Part shown: positions 1 to 11,749 of the stretch, piece by piece
How positions within the stretch are numbered: position 1 is the stretch's first letter
Layout: every line of letters starts with the position of its first letter
Source of the DNA: Cyclospora cayetanensis
Taxonomy: Eukaryota > Apicomplexa > Conoidasida > Eucoccidiorida > Eimeriidae
Direction: 5' to 3'
DNA length: 64,000 nucleotides
Assembly (NCBI RefSeq): GCF_002999335.1
Contig: NW_020312147.1
Span: 372,001-436,000, forward strand
Translations under genes and position numbers: made by a program
Notes under the pieces: generated by a model
Told to the model about the DNA's origin: nothing
What the model saw: only the letters and a program-made list of their open reading frames with translations
Databases searched by the model: none

Positions 1-51
1 TGAGTTTTAGGGCTTTTTGTCGACGGTTTGATGTTTGGGGCGTTCGTACAG

Positions 52-951
52 TTAGGCTCAGCAGCACTCTTCCATCGTTGTGTTATGCCCGAGACGGATG
101 AAAAAACAGTCCTGAGCAGACTGCAAAAGGTAAGACACACGCGGAGGGGTCTCCGCATAGATGGTTTAGGAATTGAATGCACAGGAATTGCAAGTCTTTC
201 GCCTGTTTGTGGGTAGTGTCGTACCACGGACACAAAAATCCCCTAACTGATGAGTATCTTTGTCACCTCGAGATTTCAGGATTTTGAGGGCTGCTAAGGG
301 CGATGGTTGTCTGTCTTGCAGTTCCAGTTACATGCTGAGCGAATTCCAGTGGATGAGGTGGAGAACGAAGTCAATGGCGCTCAACGCAGCAGAGGTAGGG
401 GAGGGTTTGGAGGCTCCGTAAGGGCGCCTCGCCGCAGTTCTCTTGAGTGCCGTCTCTCGGATTGTTCTCTTTTCACCGCTTCATATCCACACTCTCAAGA
501 GGATTTTAGATTTTCTCTAAGTTCCCTTTTGAATGACTCTCCTTCAAGTCTTAAGGCAACGACTCCCCCAGAAGGGACGCTTGCTGAAGGCCCTTTAGAG
601 GAATCTCTGCCGGTGGCTCCCCAAGAGAGGCCCCTAGAGGCTGACACCCCCCAGGATGCCGCCCGGGAAGCCAGGACCATACATTCGCGTACACAGGAAA
701 CAGCGTGTCTCTTCGAGCAGCCTCAAATACAAGGCGTGGACCGTACGCTTGAAGGGTTGTCACTAAGGAAAAACCAAATGGCGGATGTAAGAGCAGCATC
801 AACGCCAACGGTAGCAGCAGCACCAGCACCAACAGCGCCAGAAACGACCACACCAGTTCGAATTGGAATGTCGAGACCTATCGGGCCGGGGGAGGGATTT
901 ACTGGAACTTTTTCCCTCCGCAGCCTCATGGGATCTCGGCATATGCGTTGA
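52..951 (+). CDS. 3' end of a multi-exon gene, unknown function
   Basis: Two exons can be seen, at 52-129 and 322-951. The first follows an acceptor ending at 51 and ends at a GTAAGA donor; the second follows a TTGCAG acceptor. Both junctions are phase 0, so the frame runs from residues LGSAALFHRC through VLSRLQK into FQLHAERIPVDEVENEV and stops at 949-951. The 5' exons lie outside the window. The N-terminal part of what is visible looks folded and charged. It is followed by an RGRGGFGG (RGG-like) patch and then a Pro/Thr/Ala-rich, probably disordered tail. I recognise no domain. The RGG patch could suggest RNA binding, but that is only a guess. Confidence 0.6.
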
Positions 952-2462
952 GGTGTATGCAGACCCCGAACACGATCGGCTGCAGCATCTGCGGACTGGT
1001 TACACCCCATTCTGCCTGTTTTTTTACACACACAAGACTCGCATCCTTGTAGCAATTATGTTTGCGCCGCGCCAGTGTCCGAGCAGGGCTAAGAACAAAC
1101 GCTTCAGCCGAAAACTGTAGACTATAACCTTAGACTTTAGGCCGTACATGCACGAAACCTCGTGAGGCGTCTTAGGGGGTAGAAAGTGCTGAGCGACTCC
1201 GAACACGTCCTTACGCGGCACACTGTTTTAGGTCATAGAACCGAAGAACATTATAAGACTGCGAGCCCAAGAGGAGTAAGGAGGCGTGCATACAGAAGAT
1301 GCACCTGCAATTTCTATGTCTAACACACGGTAACCGCACTGCTTCTAGTTGTACATTAACCTGGAACCACGCGGCAGGGGACGGTGGTTCAGACATGGCA
1401 GGGCGTCAATTGTTTTCCTATAGAATAATCACTGCGACATTCTCGTGAGTTACCGGTGCTAAATCACTCCATGCATAGCATGACCCGAAAAATGCGATCC
1501 TGATATTACTCCAGCTGTCACTGTGGGGGCTGTTGACTGCCACCTATAGATTACGGGATATAAATTGGACTAGGGAAATCGTGCACAATGGAGAAGGCAA
1601 ATTTAAGCGCTGGAAAATTGGATAAAGGCTTGCTAGAAAGCATTTTGTTGAGGAGGCTCAGTTGACTTCTCTACGATTTGCTCGAATTTACACGAGTGCG
1701 TGGCGATTGTAGAACAATCAAGGAGTATGCTTTCCTATTGTTTGTCCCAAATGGATCTCAGTACCTGAGAGCGACCGGGATTGCTAAGGGCTTCAGAGGG
1801 AAGCTCGCAAAAAGCAGTGGATGAAAATACCCTCCTACGCGATTCGACAAGTCAGCGAGGTCACGGGATCCATTGGAGGCGATCTTTCCTCTTGCCTTTA
1901 GCTGTCCTTAGCCTCTAATGTCCTTCGTAGCAACTCAAGCTCAATGCCTATTTTGACCAAGAGTTTCGCTAGCGCTGCCGCTTGATCCGGTGGGGTCTAC
2001 ATCTTGAGGGGCAATATCTTCTAGAACCAGTGCACATCTCTATGAGACCACTATGGATATTCATTCGCTTCCTCGCAGTTCATGAGCATCCCGCCCAGAA
2101 ATGTAGTTATACACCTAATCCATTGCTTTACGGCTTTTATGTGCTTTAGAATTACTTTTGATTTCTTACCCATGCCCCTTCGCCTGCCAGCTTAGCACAC
2201 TCACACATCCAACATCACTTACGGCAATCGTGGCGTCGCAGAAATCGCCGAGGAAAACGCTTACTTCAAGCCTATATGCAGTAGTTTTGGTGTGTTTGCA
2301 TGGAGGTTCTGCATATTAACTCTTTCATGTCTTTTCCCAACTTTCGCTGTGTTCCTTGTAGCCTTCAAGTTTTCTCTCCGGCGTTGTCGATGGCTGCGTC
2401 CACTCAGCGTGCATGCCTCATCGCGTTAGAAACACAGTCGCCTGAATCTTCTTGAGCATACC
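952..2462. other. intergenic, no gene seen
   Basis: About 1.5 kb without a coding stretch I can support. The short reading frames here have no flanking splice signals and no protein-like composition. Presumably it holds the 3' flank of the gene to the left and the promoter of the gene at 2463. Confidence 0.5.
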
Positions 2463-3035
2463 ATGAACTACTGTAAGCAGCTATATTCTGGGACTATCTT
2501 CCTCTCTATTTGGGGTGGAGGGACACCCCACTTCATTGCAGCTACCGGCAGCACGAACTCGTTGGGATCAGCGAATGCGACGAACCCGTCGCCAGAGAGC
2601 TCTGCCTTCACATTAGAGCACCCTTTTGTCGCCCTGCCTATTCCAGATGCAGAAACCAGTGACTCAAGTCTTGATGTGGAGGAGCGATTTATCAAAATTG
2701 TAAGAAGGGAACTGCAACGAGCCCGAGAAGAGACATCGCACGAGGGAGAAGACATAGACACGGAAACGTTAATTGAAGAGAGCCATCCACATTCCGAGCT
2801 CGTCATTGTCCCCCGTACTAACAATATATCTAGAAACTCCACCAACAATCGCTTTAGCTATGCCTTACTCATTATCCTCACCGCCTTCCTCGCCTACTTC
2901 CTTGCGCACGTGGTGCGATATACTGTTTCGCAAGACCCCATTGTCGAATGTGTCTTGTCATTTGGAGACGTAAAGGTTCCACCTGATGGTCAGTCGCCCC
3001 CCAAATGCTCCAAAATATCGCAGACAGAGTCTTAA
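2463..3035 (+). CDS. putative single-pass membrane protein, unknown
   Basis: An uninterrupted frame of 190 residues from an ATG. The N-terminus (MNYCKQLYSGTIFLSIWG) is mildly hydrophobic and could be a signal sequence. A Ser/Thr- and Glu-rich segment follows, with a possible N-glycosylation site (NSTNN). A clear transmembrane helix lies at about residues 131-152 (ALLIILTAFLAYFLAHVV), followed by a short tail with two cysteines. I recognise no family. It sits just upstream of another membrane-type gene on the same strand. The start could instead be the end of an upstream intron, so the N-terminus is uncertain. Confidence 0.5.
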   Translation: MNYCKQLYSGTIFLSIWGGGTPHFIAATGSTNSLGSANATNPSPESSAFTLEHPFVALPIPDAETSDSSLDVEERFIKIVRRELQRAREETSHEGEDIDTETLIEESHPHSELVIVPRTNNISRNSTNNRFSYALLIILTAFLAYFLAHVVRYTVSQDPIVECVLSFGDVKVPPDGQSPPKCSKISQTES

Positions 3036-3714
3036 GGGCCGCAAATTTTGGTGCAGACTTACCTTGCGGATGTAGTTTCTACAGCAATCTGCAAATAACC
3101 CTAAACACTTAGCCATTTATCGCCTCTCGTGCTACTAGATCTTTCAAGTAGTTTCAACATGTTGGCATTTAAACTAGTTTCCTGTTTTTTCGAGCGAGGC
3201 TTTAACATGAACCCTACGACGCTTCTCGGGTTCCGTAGAGAGTGTCTTATGGTGATTGTCCCTTACATACACTGCTCTATATACTTTTCCAGATCGTCCT
3301 CATTACGTATTTACAGTGAACGTATCTCTCAGGTGCTGCATACCTCGGACAGCGTTTCAAATACCTGGAACAAGAGAACCATATAATCATGAAGGGTGCT
3401 ACTCACGATGACTCAGACTGCACCTTCAGCAGGCACTCCGGTTCATTCGTGAATGCCTCTGACCTCACGCTTTCATCCTCGTTTAAATGGAGTTAAATTT
3501 TTTCTAAGGGTAAAAGTTTCGCAGCAACAAAGGACAGCAGGTTTCGAACTCCTCCGAGGGCGCACAGACCGGAAGTAGATGGATTAAGTCCAGCCTCCAC
3601 CTCCGATAATGATGAATGGAATGGGCCCAATAAGATGTTTTTCCAAGATACAGAGAAACCTGATCCTTTTATGCACTTATAAGGCGCCGTCAGCATGATT
3701 ATTCTCCTCCAAGG

Positions 3715-4794
3715 ATGATAAAACTAAAACCCCATAAAACTCCTTTTGCTGAAGAATTGCCGTCATCCTCTCTCACCAAGCATATTGGTGCTCATCCGTA
3801 CACCCTAAATCGCTTCACCACCACTAATGTAGCATCAATCGATTGTGTAAATGATTTTGATGCGATAAGCTTGAAGACCCATTCTGATCAAGCGAAGCGA
3901 ATCCGTTTCAATGGTAAAAGTCTCCAAAACACCCAGGAGAAAAATTATTTGGTGCAGATCGAACGTCCTCTCTGGACGCTAAAGTATAGTCTCATTGAAA
4001 GCCTTTTTCCGCGTGAGAATATCACGGGCGTGCATAACTTATTCGATGCTGCTACAAGTGATGAGCACGTTGGGGTGTTTCGAAACCCCACCTCATCGAT
4101 GGAATTGCTGCCCCACAGGCGCCGTTGGAGAGATTTCACATCGCTAGTACCGGTGTTCAGGGCCATGCAAGCTTCTAAAGACTTCCAGAGAGAATCAAAT
4201 TCATTAAGGCTGTTGTATGTGATAGCGCCTGAGCTGTTCGAAATGTGGCGCAGCCAAAAGTCAATCACAGATGACGGAAATTCGCTTGATTCAGCGTTTT
4301 CATTGCATCGGAACATATGCCATAGTCTTACTGAGGGGAGCAAGACCTGGGAACCGACCAAACAAGATTGGAACAGTGAATTGCCCATGGAAAGTGCTTT
4401 ATCCACGGGCGAGTCACGGAGCCTTGGGTTGTTAGTGCTTTTTGGGGCAATTTTTGTAGTGTCTACAGCTGTATTCGGACTTTATAGAAGTCGGCTAGTA
4501 CAGGGGAAAAGTTATCGCCTCCTTTCTCCTTCGTACGCCGAATGGGAAATACAATCATGTATTCTAGCATTGGATGTGTATCACGCAAAAGATCCCACCG
4601 ATCTCTACTCTGGCATTATTCGCTCTTCCTTTAATGCCTCGGTCAGTATCGTGGAGCAACAAGTAGTCATATCGTACGCCAGGAGGGCCTCTGTCTCTCG
4701 CTCTCCTCTCTCTGCCCTTATGGGGAAACCAATACAAGTGCAGGAGACCCTAGACCTCCCCAGGGCGGTCTGCTATGCTCCAGCCCCTTCGTAG
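3715..4794 (+). CDS. putative single-pass membrane protein, unknown (359 aa)
   Basis: A 359-residue frame from an ATG at 3715 to a TAG at 4792-4794. Residues 1-235 are hydrophilic, with a basic patch (LPHRRRWRDF) and Trp/Phe-rich segments. One strong transmembrane helix lies at about 237-257 (LGLLVLFGAIFVVSTAVFGL), followed by Arg-rich residues and about 95 C-terminal residues. No signal peptide is evident, so the orientation is open. It resembles its neighbour at 2463 in architecture (long polar region, one helix, short tail), but I see no sequence similarity between them. The length of the open frame and its codon regularity support a real gene. Confidence 0.55.
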   Translation: MIKLKPHKTPFAEELPSSSLTKHIGAHPYTLNRFTTTNVASIDCVNDFDAISLKTHSDQAKRIRFNGKSLQNTQEKNYLVQIERPLWTLKYSLIESLFPRENITGVHNLFDAATSDEHVGVFRNPTSSMELLPHRRRWRDFTSLVPVFRAMQASKDFQRESNSLRLLYVIAPELFEMWRSQKSITDDGNSLDSAFSLHRNICHSLTEGSKTWEPTKQDWNSELPMESALSTGESRSLGLLVLFGAIFVVSTAVFGLYRSRLVQGKSYRLLSPSYAEWEIQSCILALDVYHAKDPTDLYSGIIRSSFNASVSIVEQQVVISYARRASVSRSPLSALMGKPIQVQETLDLPRAVCYAPAPS

Positions 4795-4812
4795 ATTGAG
4801 AAAGACCTTGAG

Positions 4813-5515
4813 TTGATTGGCTTGAGGGAACATCAACAAGGGGATGACAAAACAAAGGAGAAAATAAGCGTGGCGCTACGCTTCGCACCTGCCCGTGGGT
4901 GGGAACAGCCAGCAGGACGACAAATACCGCCACCCCCTTCTGCTACCTTCATGTCCCAGGTCGATTATTTCGTGCATCCGATTCGCAGCGGGCTCATAAT
5001 GAACAGACCCACCGGGGAGGCATCAATGGGAAGCAGCAAAGAGCAAGAAGCCCAGGCACGTCGACCCATCGGTGTTACGAAGACAGGGGACAAGTGCATT
5101 TGGCATGTGCTCCTGCAACAATCCCAAGAAGCCTCTATCAAAGTAAACGTAAACACAAACAATTCTTGTCGAGCCCAAAGGGGGCTTTCTAACCCCAAGG
5201 CGTGAAAGCATGCAGTTCCTGACGGGTTCCAACGATACGTAGAAGCCCTTCCCCAAGCAAGATATCTTTCTTTTGCGGATTCCCGAGACATGCTACCTTG
5301 GAAACACAGATCAAATTTCTACGAGGATGTGGACTCTAGAGGAGTTGGGAATCGGCAAAGGTTTCGAACCACATCAGGGGCCCTGTGGAGATGCCACAGA
5401 GGAGGAGATCGAGGAGTCTAAGGAGGTTTGGGATCGTCCGGAGGGCGTTATCGTGAGGATGTACATTGAAAAGGAAAAGAAAACAGAATATCTGCTACCG
5501 ATTCTTCCAGCATGA
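4813..5515 (+). other. two weak open frames, possible exons
   Basis: Frames at 4813-5205 and 5273-5515 follow the 3715 gene on the same strand. The second is acidic and protein-like (MWTLEELGIGKGFEP, then EEEIEESKEVWD). I cannot join either frame to 3715-4794 through convincing splice sites, and I recognise no domain. They may be exons of a separate small gene or chance frames. Confidence 0.25.
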
Positions 5516-5965
5516 CATCTGGCCGGCCGACACACGCAGACTGCCTGGGCATTCATATGTCTGAAGTCCAACGTTTGAATGAGGTGACTAAATGTACAAA
5601 CTGGAGAGCATCTACAGTGATGCTCTATTAGACCTTAAGCCTATCTGGTTGGTGTCTTCAGAGAACGTTGGTTTCTTCGTTACCTACCACTTCCGTCTCC
5701 GAAGTTGTTGGTACACACGGCATAGTCTGCTAAAATTCGGCAGGCCTTTCGGTGTGTATGCTCGTCAATGCGGGTTTTGCAGTGCTGCAAACCCAAGGGC
5801 ACTCCTATTCGGGCCACGTTTGCCCGGCTTTAACAATATGCATCAAACTGTATTTAGAGCTAGTGGGGGTAAAAGTGGGCTGCCCGACAGTCCAGAGGTG
5901 GCGCCTTTTTTCAATGAAACGTTACGGGCTATTCTACACAGCATCAGGGGTGGGGTTGAGAGAAG

Positions 5966-8900
5966 CTACGGGGTCGTTAGAAGGGCTCTAGCTGGGCCTC
6001 TGGCCTGCTTTTCTTCTTGAGAGAGGAAGACCCATTGCGTGAGCTTTTCTTCATGTGGAGGTGGATCTTGGCCCCTAACATGCCGTAGTGGAGTAGACTG
6101 CGGTTTTTGCTGCGGATGCAGCTGTTCTTGCGTCTTCATCTGCTCTGGAGTAGGCTGCATAGTTTGTTTTTCTCTTCCTCCTTTGGGTGCGTTGTTGCAC
6201 AGGGGTGTGTGGTGGCCGTGTCCAGTAGGGGCTGCGTGTACGAGGCGCAGAGTTGCCCCTCTGGGTGAGCTGCCCCGTTGCAGCTGTTGGTGCAGTTGAT
6301 GCTGCAGCATCAGCTTTTGCTTCTGATCTAGTTGCTGCCTGTGCCACTCATGCAGCAGCAAGAGCTGCTGCTGCTGTTGTTGCTGCTGTTGCTGTTGCTG
6401 CTGCCACTGGTGTAGTTGGTGCTGCGGCACTGCCCGTTGGTGTTGAGGGGCAGTTGGAGGATCTCCAAGGGGGCCACAAAGGTTCACGGGAGCGACCGTT
6501 CCAACTAGGCTGTTGCGAGCGCCAATTCTTGCGGGGTGTACATGCACCTGAGGAACCGCCCATGACATTCCAGAGGACGGCCCAAGCGACCTCGAGAGGC
6601 TGACGCTTCTCCTCATCGCCGGGGCGCCCACTGGGTATCCGCATGTGTAAATGAGGGACGTGCCTCCAAGAGGCCGCAAACTCCCTTCAGGTGCACCTAG
6701 TGCGAGAGCTTCTCTCCGTGGAGTCATTGATTGGGTCTGCTGCGGCCTCACGGAGGTTCGTGGGGTAGTCCCGTGGACCCCCTCGTGAGGCTCTCCTTGA
6801 AGGCCTCTAAGAGTGTTGTTATTGCTGAGGGCTTCTCTGAAGAACGGGGTTGGCTTGTATGTGGGTGTTATACTGCGCCCCCGACTGCCGTGGCCGAGGG
6901 TGTGAGGTAGTGTGGGAGCCGCCCGCGGAAGTGGTTGAGCACCAAGCGTCTGTTCTCCCGTTCGAAACGCTCCTAGAGGGTCCCCCCCAGACCGTGGTAC
7001 TGCGGTATGCGAGGCCACGCGATCTGCATGCATGCCACTCCTGGGGTGCATGTACAGTTGAGTGTTTGCACCGCAGCCGCCCCCATAGCTCAAAGATCCA
7101 TGGGAAGTTAGCTGCTGAGGATAGCCGGTGTGCTCTGGTGTTGTACGAGGCAGTAATCCGCGTGGAAGGGGCCCAGCTGTATTCGTCAGCTCAAGCGGTG
7201 TGATTGTGGAGGGAGGGCCTGCAGGTGTTGCTGCTATTGCTGGTGTTTCTGTTAGGCGTCCTAGACCGTTTTGAGCCCCTTGCGGAGCCCCTAAAGGCGC
7301 CCAAGATGGAGGGCTCCACTGAGAGGTTCCTATGCATGCGCTTGTTGCTACTCCTGCGTGGCGGTACCCCAGTTGGCTTCCAAGACTGTACGATGGAGGG
7401 ACTCCTCCTAGGGGTCCTCTCTTCATCTGGCGTTCCCGCTGCCCGGGAGCGTTTAATGCAGTGGCACCTTGTGAAGCGTATCCCGCGAGGTGCCTGGGGG
7501 TGAAGAGAGCCTTGGGGGGCCCCCAGGCGACCTGTCTCATGTGCCCGGAGTCTCCCTGCGCTGCAACTGCTGCAGGTGGAGGAAGGAAGGCGATCTCGCG
7601 GGCTGGCGCTTCTGGACTTTCAGATCGCTTGGTGCTCGTCTGTGGCATAGAGTGAGCCGTTAAAGACTGAAGGCTGAGGGACCTCTGAGGCATTCCTTGA
7701 AGAAAAGGATTTGCCCGAAAAACAGGGTGAGCCCCCATGGTCGTAGACAGTATTGGGGAAGCCTCGGATGTAATTGGGCCTCTTAACAGAACTGCAGCTT
7801 TTGCTGCTGCTGCTGGATGAGGAGACGCCGAGGGTGCTCTCCCCGATGTCGCCCCTGCAACAGACTGGGGCGTTGTGGGAAACTCACGTGCTGCACTACA
7901 GCTCGGGTCGGCTGCTTTAAACGGGAAGCCAGGCGCTGCATTGACAGCGTGGGCTGCCTGCCCAGCTTGTGCTGCTGGATGCGGCAGGGTTGGTGGGGTT
8001 GTTGCTTTCGCTGCAGACTTTGCCGTGTGACTGTCATACAAGAATGCTCGACACTTCGATAGTGAGGGCGAACTTTCAGTGGCCGCCCCCTTGGCAGCGA
8101 GCTGCTGCTCCATGGGCCCCTTGTCAGGATGGTCGGAGGCATGAGATGGCTGCTGCTCCTCCTGCAACTCCGAGATGCTCAGTGCACCGTCCAATGCGTC
8201 GGGGCCCTCCCGCTGAGAGACCCTGGACACGTACTCAGGACTGTTAGTGGAGGCCCTTGTTCCAGCAGGAGAGGGGGGCCCCCGGGGGGTGAGGGCCCCT
8301 ACTGGGGTGATGGGAGGCCCCATAATGGACAGCCTCTGGACCGCGAGAGCCCGGATTCGTTTGCTCTTGATTTTCCCGCCGTCGAGGCACAGCTGTACAG
8401 ATAGCCCACATAGGGGCTTCTGCTGTTGCTGCTGCTGCTGTCGGACTAGGAGGGTGATGTGATACTCTCCGCTGCTGGGGAGCGCAGGAAGCACAAGTGG
8501 GCTCCGTGTGGAATGCAGTAGCTCCTGATGCTGAGTGCCTCTGCTGCAGTCAAGTACACACGCCTGTAGCTCTAGAAGCCCTGTGGGGGCCCCCCGCACG
8601 TTCCACTTGACTTGGAGGGCCCCCGACTCTGAAAGGCCTACCTCAGCATCTAAGCTCGGGGCTTCACTGTTCTCTGCGTGGGCCCCTTCAAAGGGCCCCG
8701 CCGCAGCAGCAGTCTGAGCTGGTTCCAATGTTTTTGGTGCTGGTGCTCGGGATGTACTGCGGCTCGCCTGAGGTTGGGTCGTCTGGACACCCCACAGAGT
8801 CTTTGGTGCCACGCCCTCTTTCCCGCAGTGGCCTTTCAAGCCCCCATCAACAGAGGGCCCCCCTCCAGGGAGCCTTCGCGAACGGAATGTGTCCACTGCT

Positions 8901-11749
8901 ACCTGACCCTGCTCTGCCAAGAGCGCAGCAGCAGGTTCTCGTTTGCTGGTGCTCGTGCCGCCGTCCCTGCTACCACTGGCTTGGGCTCCTTGCCGCCTGT
9001 TCGGCCCCGCAATATCGGACCGTTTGCTGCTGCTGCTCCTGCTGCTATCGCTACTGTTGTTGCTGGTGCTGCTGATTCTGCTGCTGCTGAATCCTGATGC
9101 TTCGAGTGTAAGGGGCTCTGCTGCAGTACGCCTGCTGCCAGTGCTGCTGCTTCTATTGTTGCTGCTGCTTGTGCTGCTGCAGGTAGGGCTGCGGTCGTTA
9201 CTTCTGCCGGCCATATCTACACAAGGCATTTCGCCTGAGTGGGCAGCCCTCTCTGGCGTTTTCTCGAGAGTTTGGGACTCCCCCAGCTCACATATCAACG
9301 GTGTGACTGCTATTTTGGGGTGCCGCAGATCGTGCTGTGCTGCATCAGGGGGCCCTGCATGTGGCGATGAGACCGACACAGTAGGCCCGTATTGGTCTAC
9401 ATGCTGCGTTTTTTGAGGAGAGCAGCTAGTCCTAACGTCACCTAGTGCTATGGCGGTTACAGCGGAAGGGCCCGGTTTTGCTGCACTAGCAGCTTTTGCT
9501 TCATGCACAGGATCTGCAGGAACAAAATGCTGTCGCTCCTGCGATTGTTCTTGCTGTTGCTGTTGCTGAGAGTAAGGGAGAGCGCAGGAAGACTCTTCCT
9601 GTTTGATTACAGCAGCCTCAGAAGCGGGAAGAGCCCCATGAGTATCTCGTGTGGGCGATATTTCTGGTGTCTGCTGTGTTGGTGCTCCAGGAGTGGCGGC
9701 ACCAGCATCACGCTGAACGCCATTGCACATTTTTCCTGCTTCCTCGTCTTCGGAATCATCTTCAGCACTATCTAACGCATCATGAGCTCCAGCAGATGCT
9801 GCAGCTGATGCTGCAGCTGCAGCAAATGCCCCGGAGGGCCCCTCTAGGCCCAAGGCCTCACTAATCTGCAGCGCCAAGAGACGGCTTCTGCAATTCCACT
9901 CTTGCTGCTTCCTGCTGATACTGATGCTGTTTTGAGTCTTACTGCCGGAGCAGCCTTTCCTGATATCTTCTTCTGCCGCTGAAACCGCGTGGGGAGTCTC
10001 TAGAGACGGTGCTGAATCCTTAGGAGGCCTGCTCCCCGCCTGAATCTTAGAAGGCCGTCGTGTCAAGGCCTCTAGATCTAGGCCTTCCAAGGATAGGCGC
10101 CCCTCAGACTGTCTGCATGCGGGGGTATGAGAGAATTCTCTACACATGTACGGTTCCTCCTTGCCAGTTTTAAAGGGAACGTCCCCCAAAATGGCGGTCG
10201 GCTCGTGCACTTCCGCCGCTTGTTGGAGGAGTGACACTTCTTGGTGGGAAGTCTTATCTGAAAGTTCTTTAGCTTCTGCGGGCTCTGAGGCAAGGCCCCC
10301 TTCCCTCAGCCAGGAGAGGGGCTTGCTGAGGAGTTGAAGACCTTCTTTCGCAGGAGCTTTAAGCCCCTGAGCCGCTTGTAGGAGGGAACGAGCCAAGCGG
10401 GGAGTGCTTCCCCCCGCCTGCTCGGGAGCCTGCAGGGAGAAAGCACAAATGCTCTAATGCGGGAGATAGCACATGCAAGAGCGAGTCTCGATTAGAAAAG
10501 GCGCGGTATGCCTTGCACTGGGATTCTAGCAAATATCAACCAGGTGCCTATTCATTCTCTTTGTCTCAAAGGAACCCCACAAGGTCAAAGACTGGCCAAG
10601 GGAAGGCCAAGGAAAGGATACATGTGTGTGGTGTTACTGCTTCAAGCGGCACAGCGGCGAGACACTGTGAAGACGGTGATGCCGAGGGAGCAGAAGTCTG
10701 TGTGGTGGATTCCCCCTTGCCGTTTTGCTGCGGTAAAAGACCTTGGAGGCCAGAGACTCCCAAGCTGAGGAAACACCTCAGTGCAAAACCAACTTAAGAA
10801 AAGATTTAAGAATTATAATTAAGATCATCAGGCTCCCACATATTCTAGGCCTTCTGAAAGGCTCTGCGTGTCTTTGCTTGGCATTGTATACTTCGTGCCG
10901 CTCTGTTCGCCGGATCGTATTCAGTGTCTAGTCATTGCTCACTCGAGTAAAACAGTCTGGAAGAGACTAAGGCCCTTGCCCGCATGCCTATTAGACAATC
11001 ACAGCACACCTGTCAGGCAATTTTCAACCGTAAACCCTATAGTTTGGTCTGCTGAAGCTGAATTTCGGCACATACTCTAGTTGCTCCTGCATCTCTCTCT
11101 CTTCTTGCCTAAGCTCTTTTCTCTGTCTGCACAGGGTCTCCCTTTCCTCTGTCAGATCTCTTAGCAGCTGCTGCAGCCCTGAGCAACTCAAAGCATTAAA
11201 CAGAGCAGGATGAAAACAGGCCAGCAGCAGCTTCAGTGAGAGCAGCAAAAACCCTTGAGGAATCGTCGGTAGCAAAAAGATACACTTGAAAAAACAGAAA
11301 ATGTGCTTTTAGTGCAGGAATAGCAGTGCAATACGTGTGCCCTGTTCCTCGCAGCAGATGAGGACAAAGGGATTGTATTTTCCTTGTTGCCAAAACTACC
11401 AAATAGGTCGGCAGTAGCAGGGCCCATCTGGCATGCGTGTGACACCACTGGGGGTCCACAAAGCGTGGGTACTTTGTGGAGGTGCTGAGCAGAATTGTGG
11501 GCTTATTCCTGCTTTTCAGGACAACCATCGGGGGAGAAGAAGGCAGAAGATTGATCAGGGGTGTGGTGTCTGTTCGGGATTTAGTGCTGCGCGCTGCTCT
11601 TGAGCTCTTACGGATTGTCACATGAAGTGATGAAAGAGAGGGAGGCCCCTACCTTGTTTTGTAGTTCGCAGGCCCTTTAGTGTTTGCAAGAGCTGCGGTT
11701 CAGGGAGGGCCCCCAGAGCCACGAGTGTCTGCTGCTCTGTCTGCATCTC
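5966..11749 (-). CDS. very large low-complexity (Gln/Ser/Ala-rich) protein, multi-exon
   Basis: The main exon is 5966-10429 (1487 codons plus stop). It opens after a CCCTGCAG acceptor and joins in phase to an exon at 10638-10727 (QNGKGESTTQ to AAVPLEA). Further upstream on the same strand are two exons that join in phase with each other, 11653-11749 (EMQTEQQTLVALGALPE) and about 11076-11178, the second strongly coiled-coil (LTEERETLCRQRKELRQEER). The link between 11076 and 10727 is uncertain, because the best donor there gives the wrong phase. Most of the protein is Ser/Gln/Ala/Pro-rich, with a run of about 15 Gln near the C-terminus. The one segment that looks folded is around GALQVKWNVRGAPTGLLELQ and then GEYHITLLVRQ, which could be an Ig or fibronectin-III-like beta sandwich. 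Function is unknown. Confidence 0.6.
6364..6412 (-). repeat. CAG (poly-Gln) repeat
   Basis: An interrupted CTG/TTG run on the plus strand that reads as CAG/CAA on the minus strand. It encodes about 15 consecutive glutamines in the large low-complexity protein, followed by four leucines. Shorter CAG-type runs recur across 6.3-9.9 kb of the same exon. Such homopolymer tracts are typical of eimeriid coding DNA. Confidence 0.85.

Noticed and set aside
6253..9864. Many long plus-strand open frames (Leu/Ala/Cys-rich) opposite the large low-complexity exon
   Set aside because: They are antisense shadows of CAG-rich, GC-rich coding DNA; their homopolymers (poly-Leu, poly-Ala, poly-Cys) mirror the Gln/Ser/Ala runs of the minus-strand gene.
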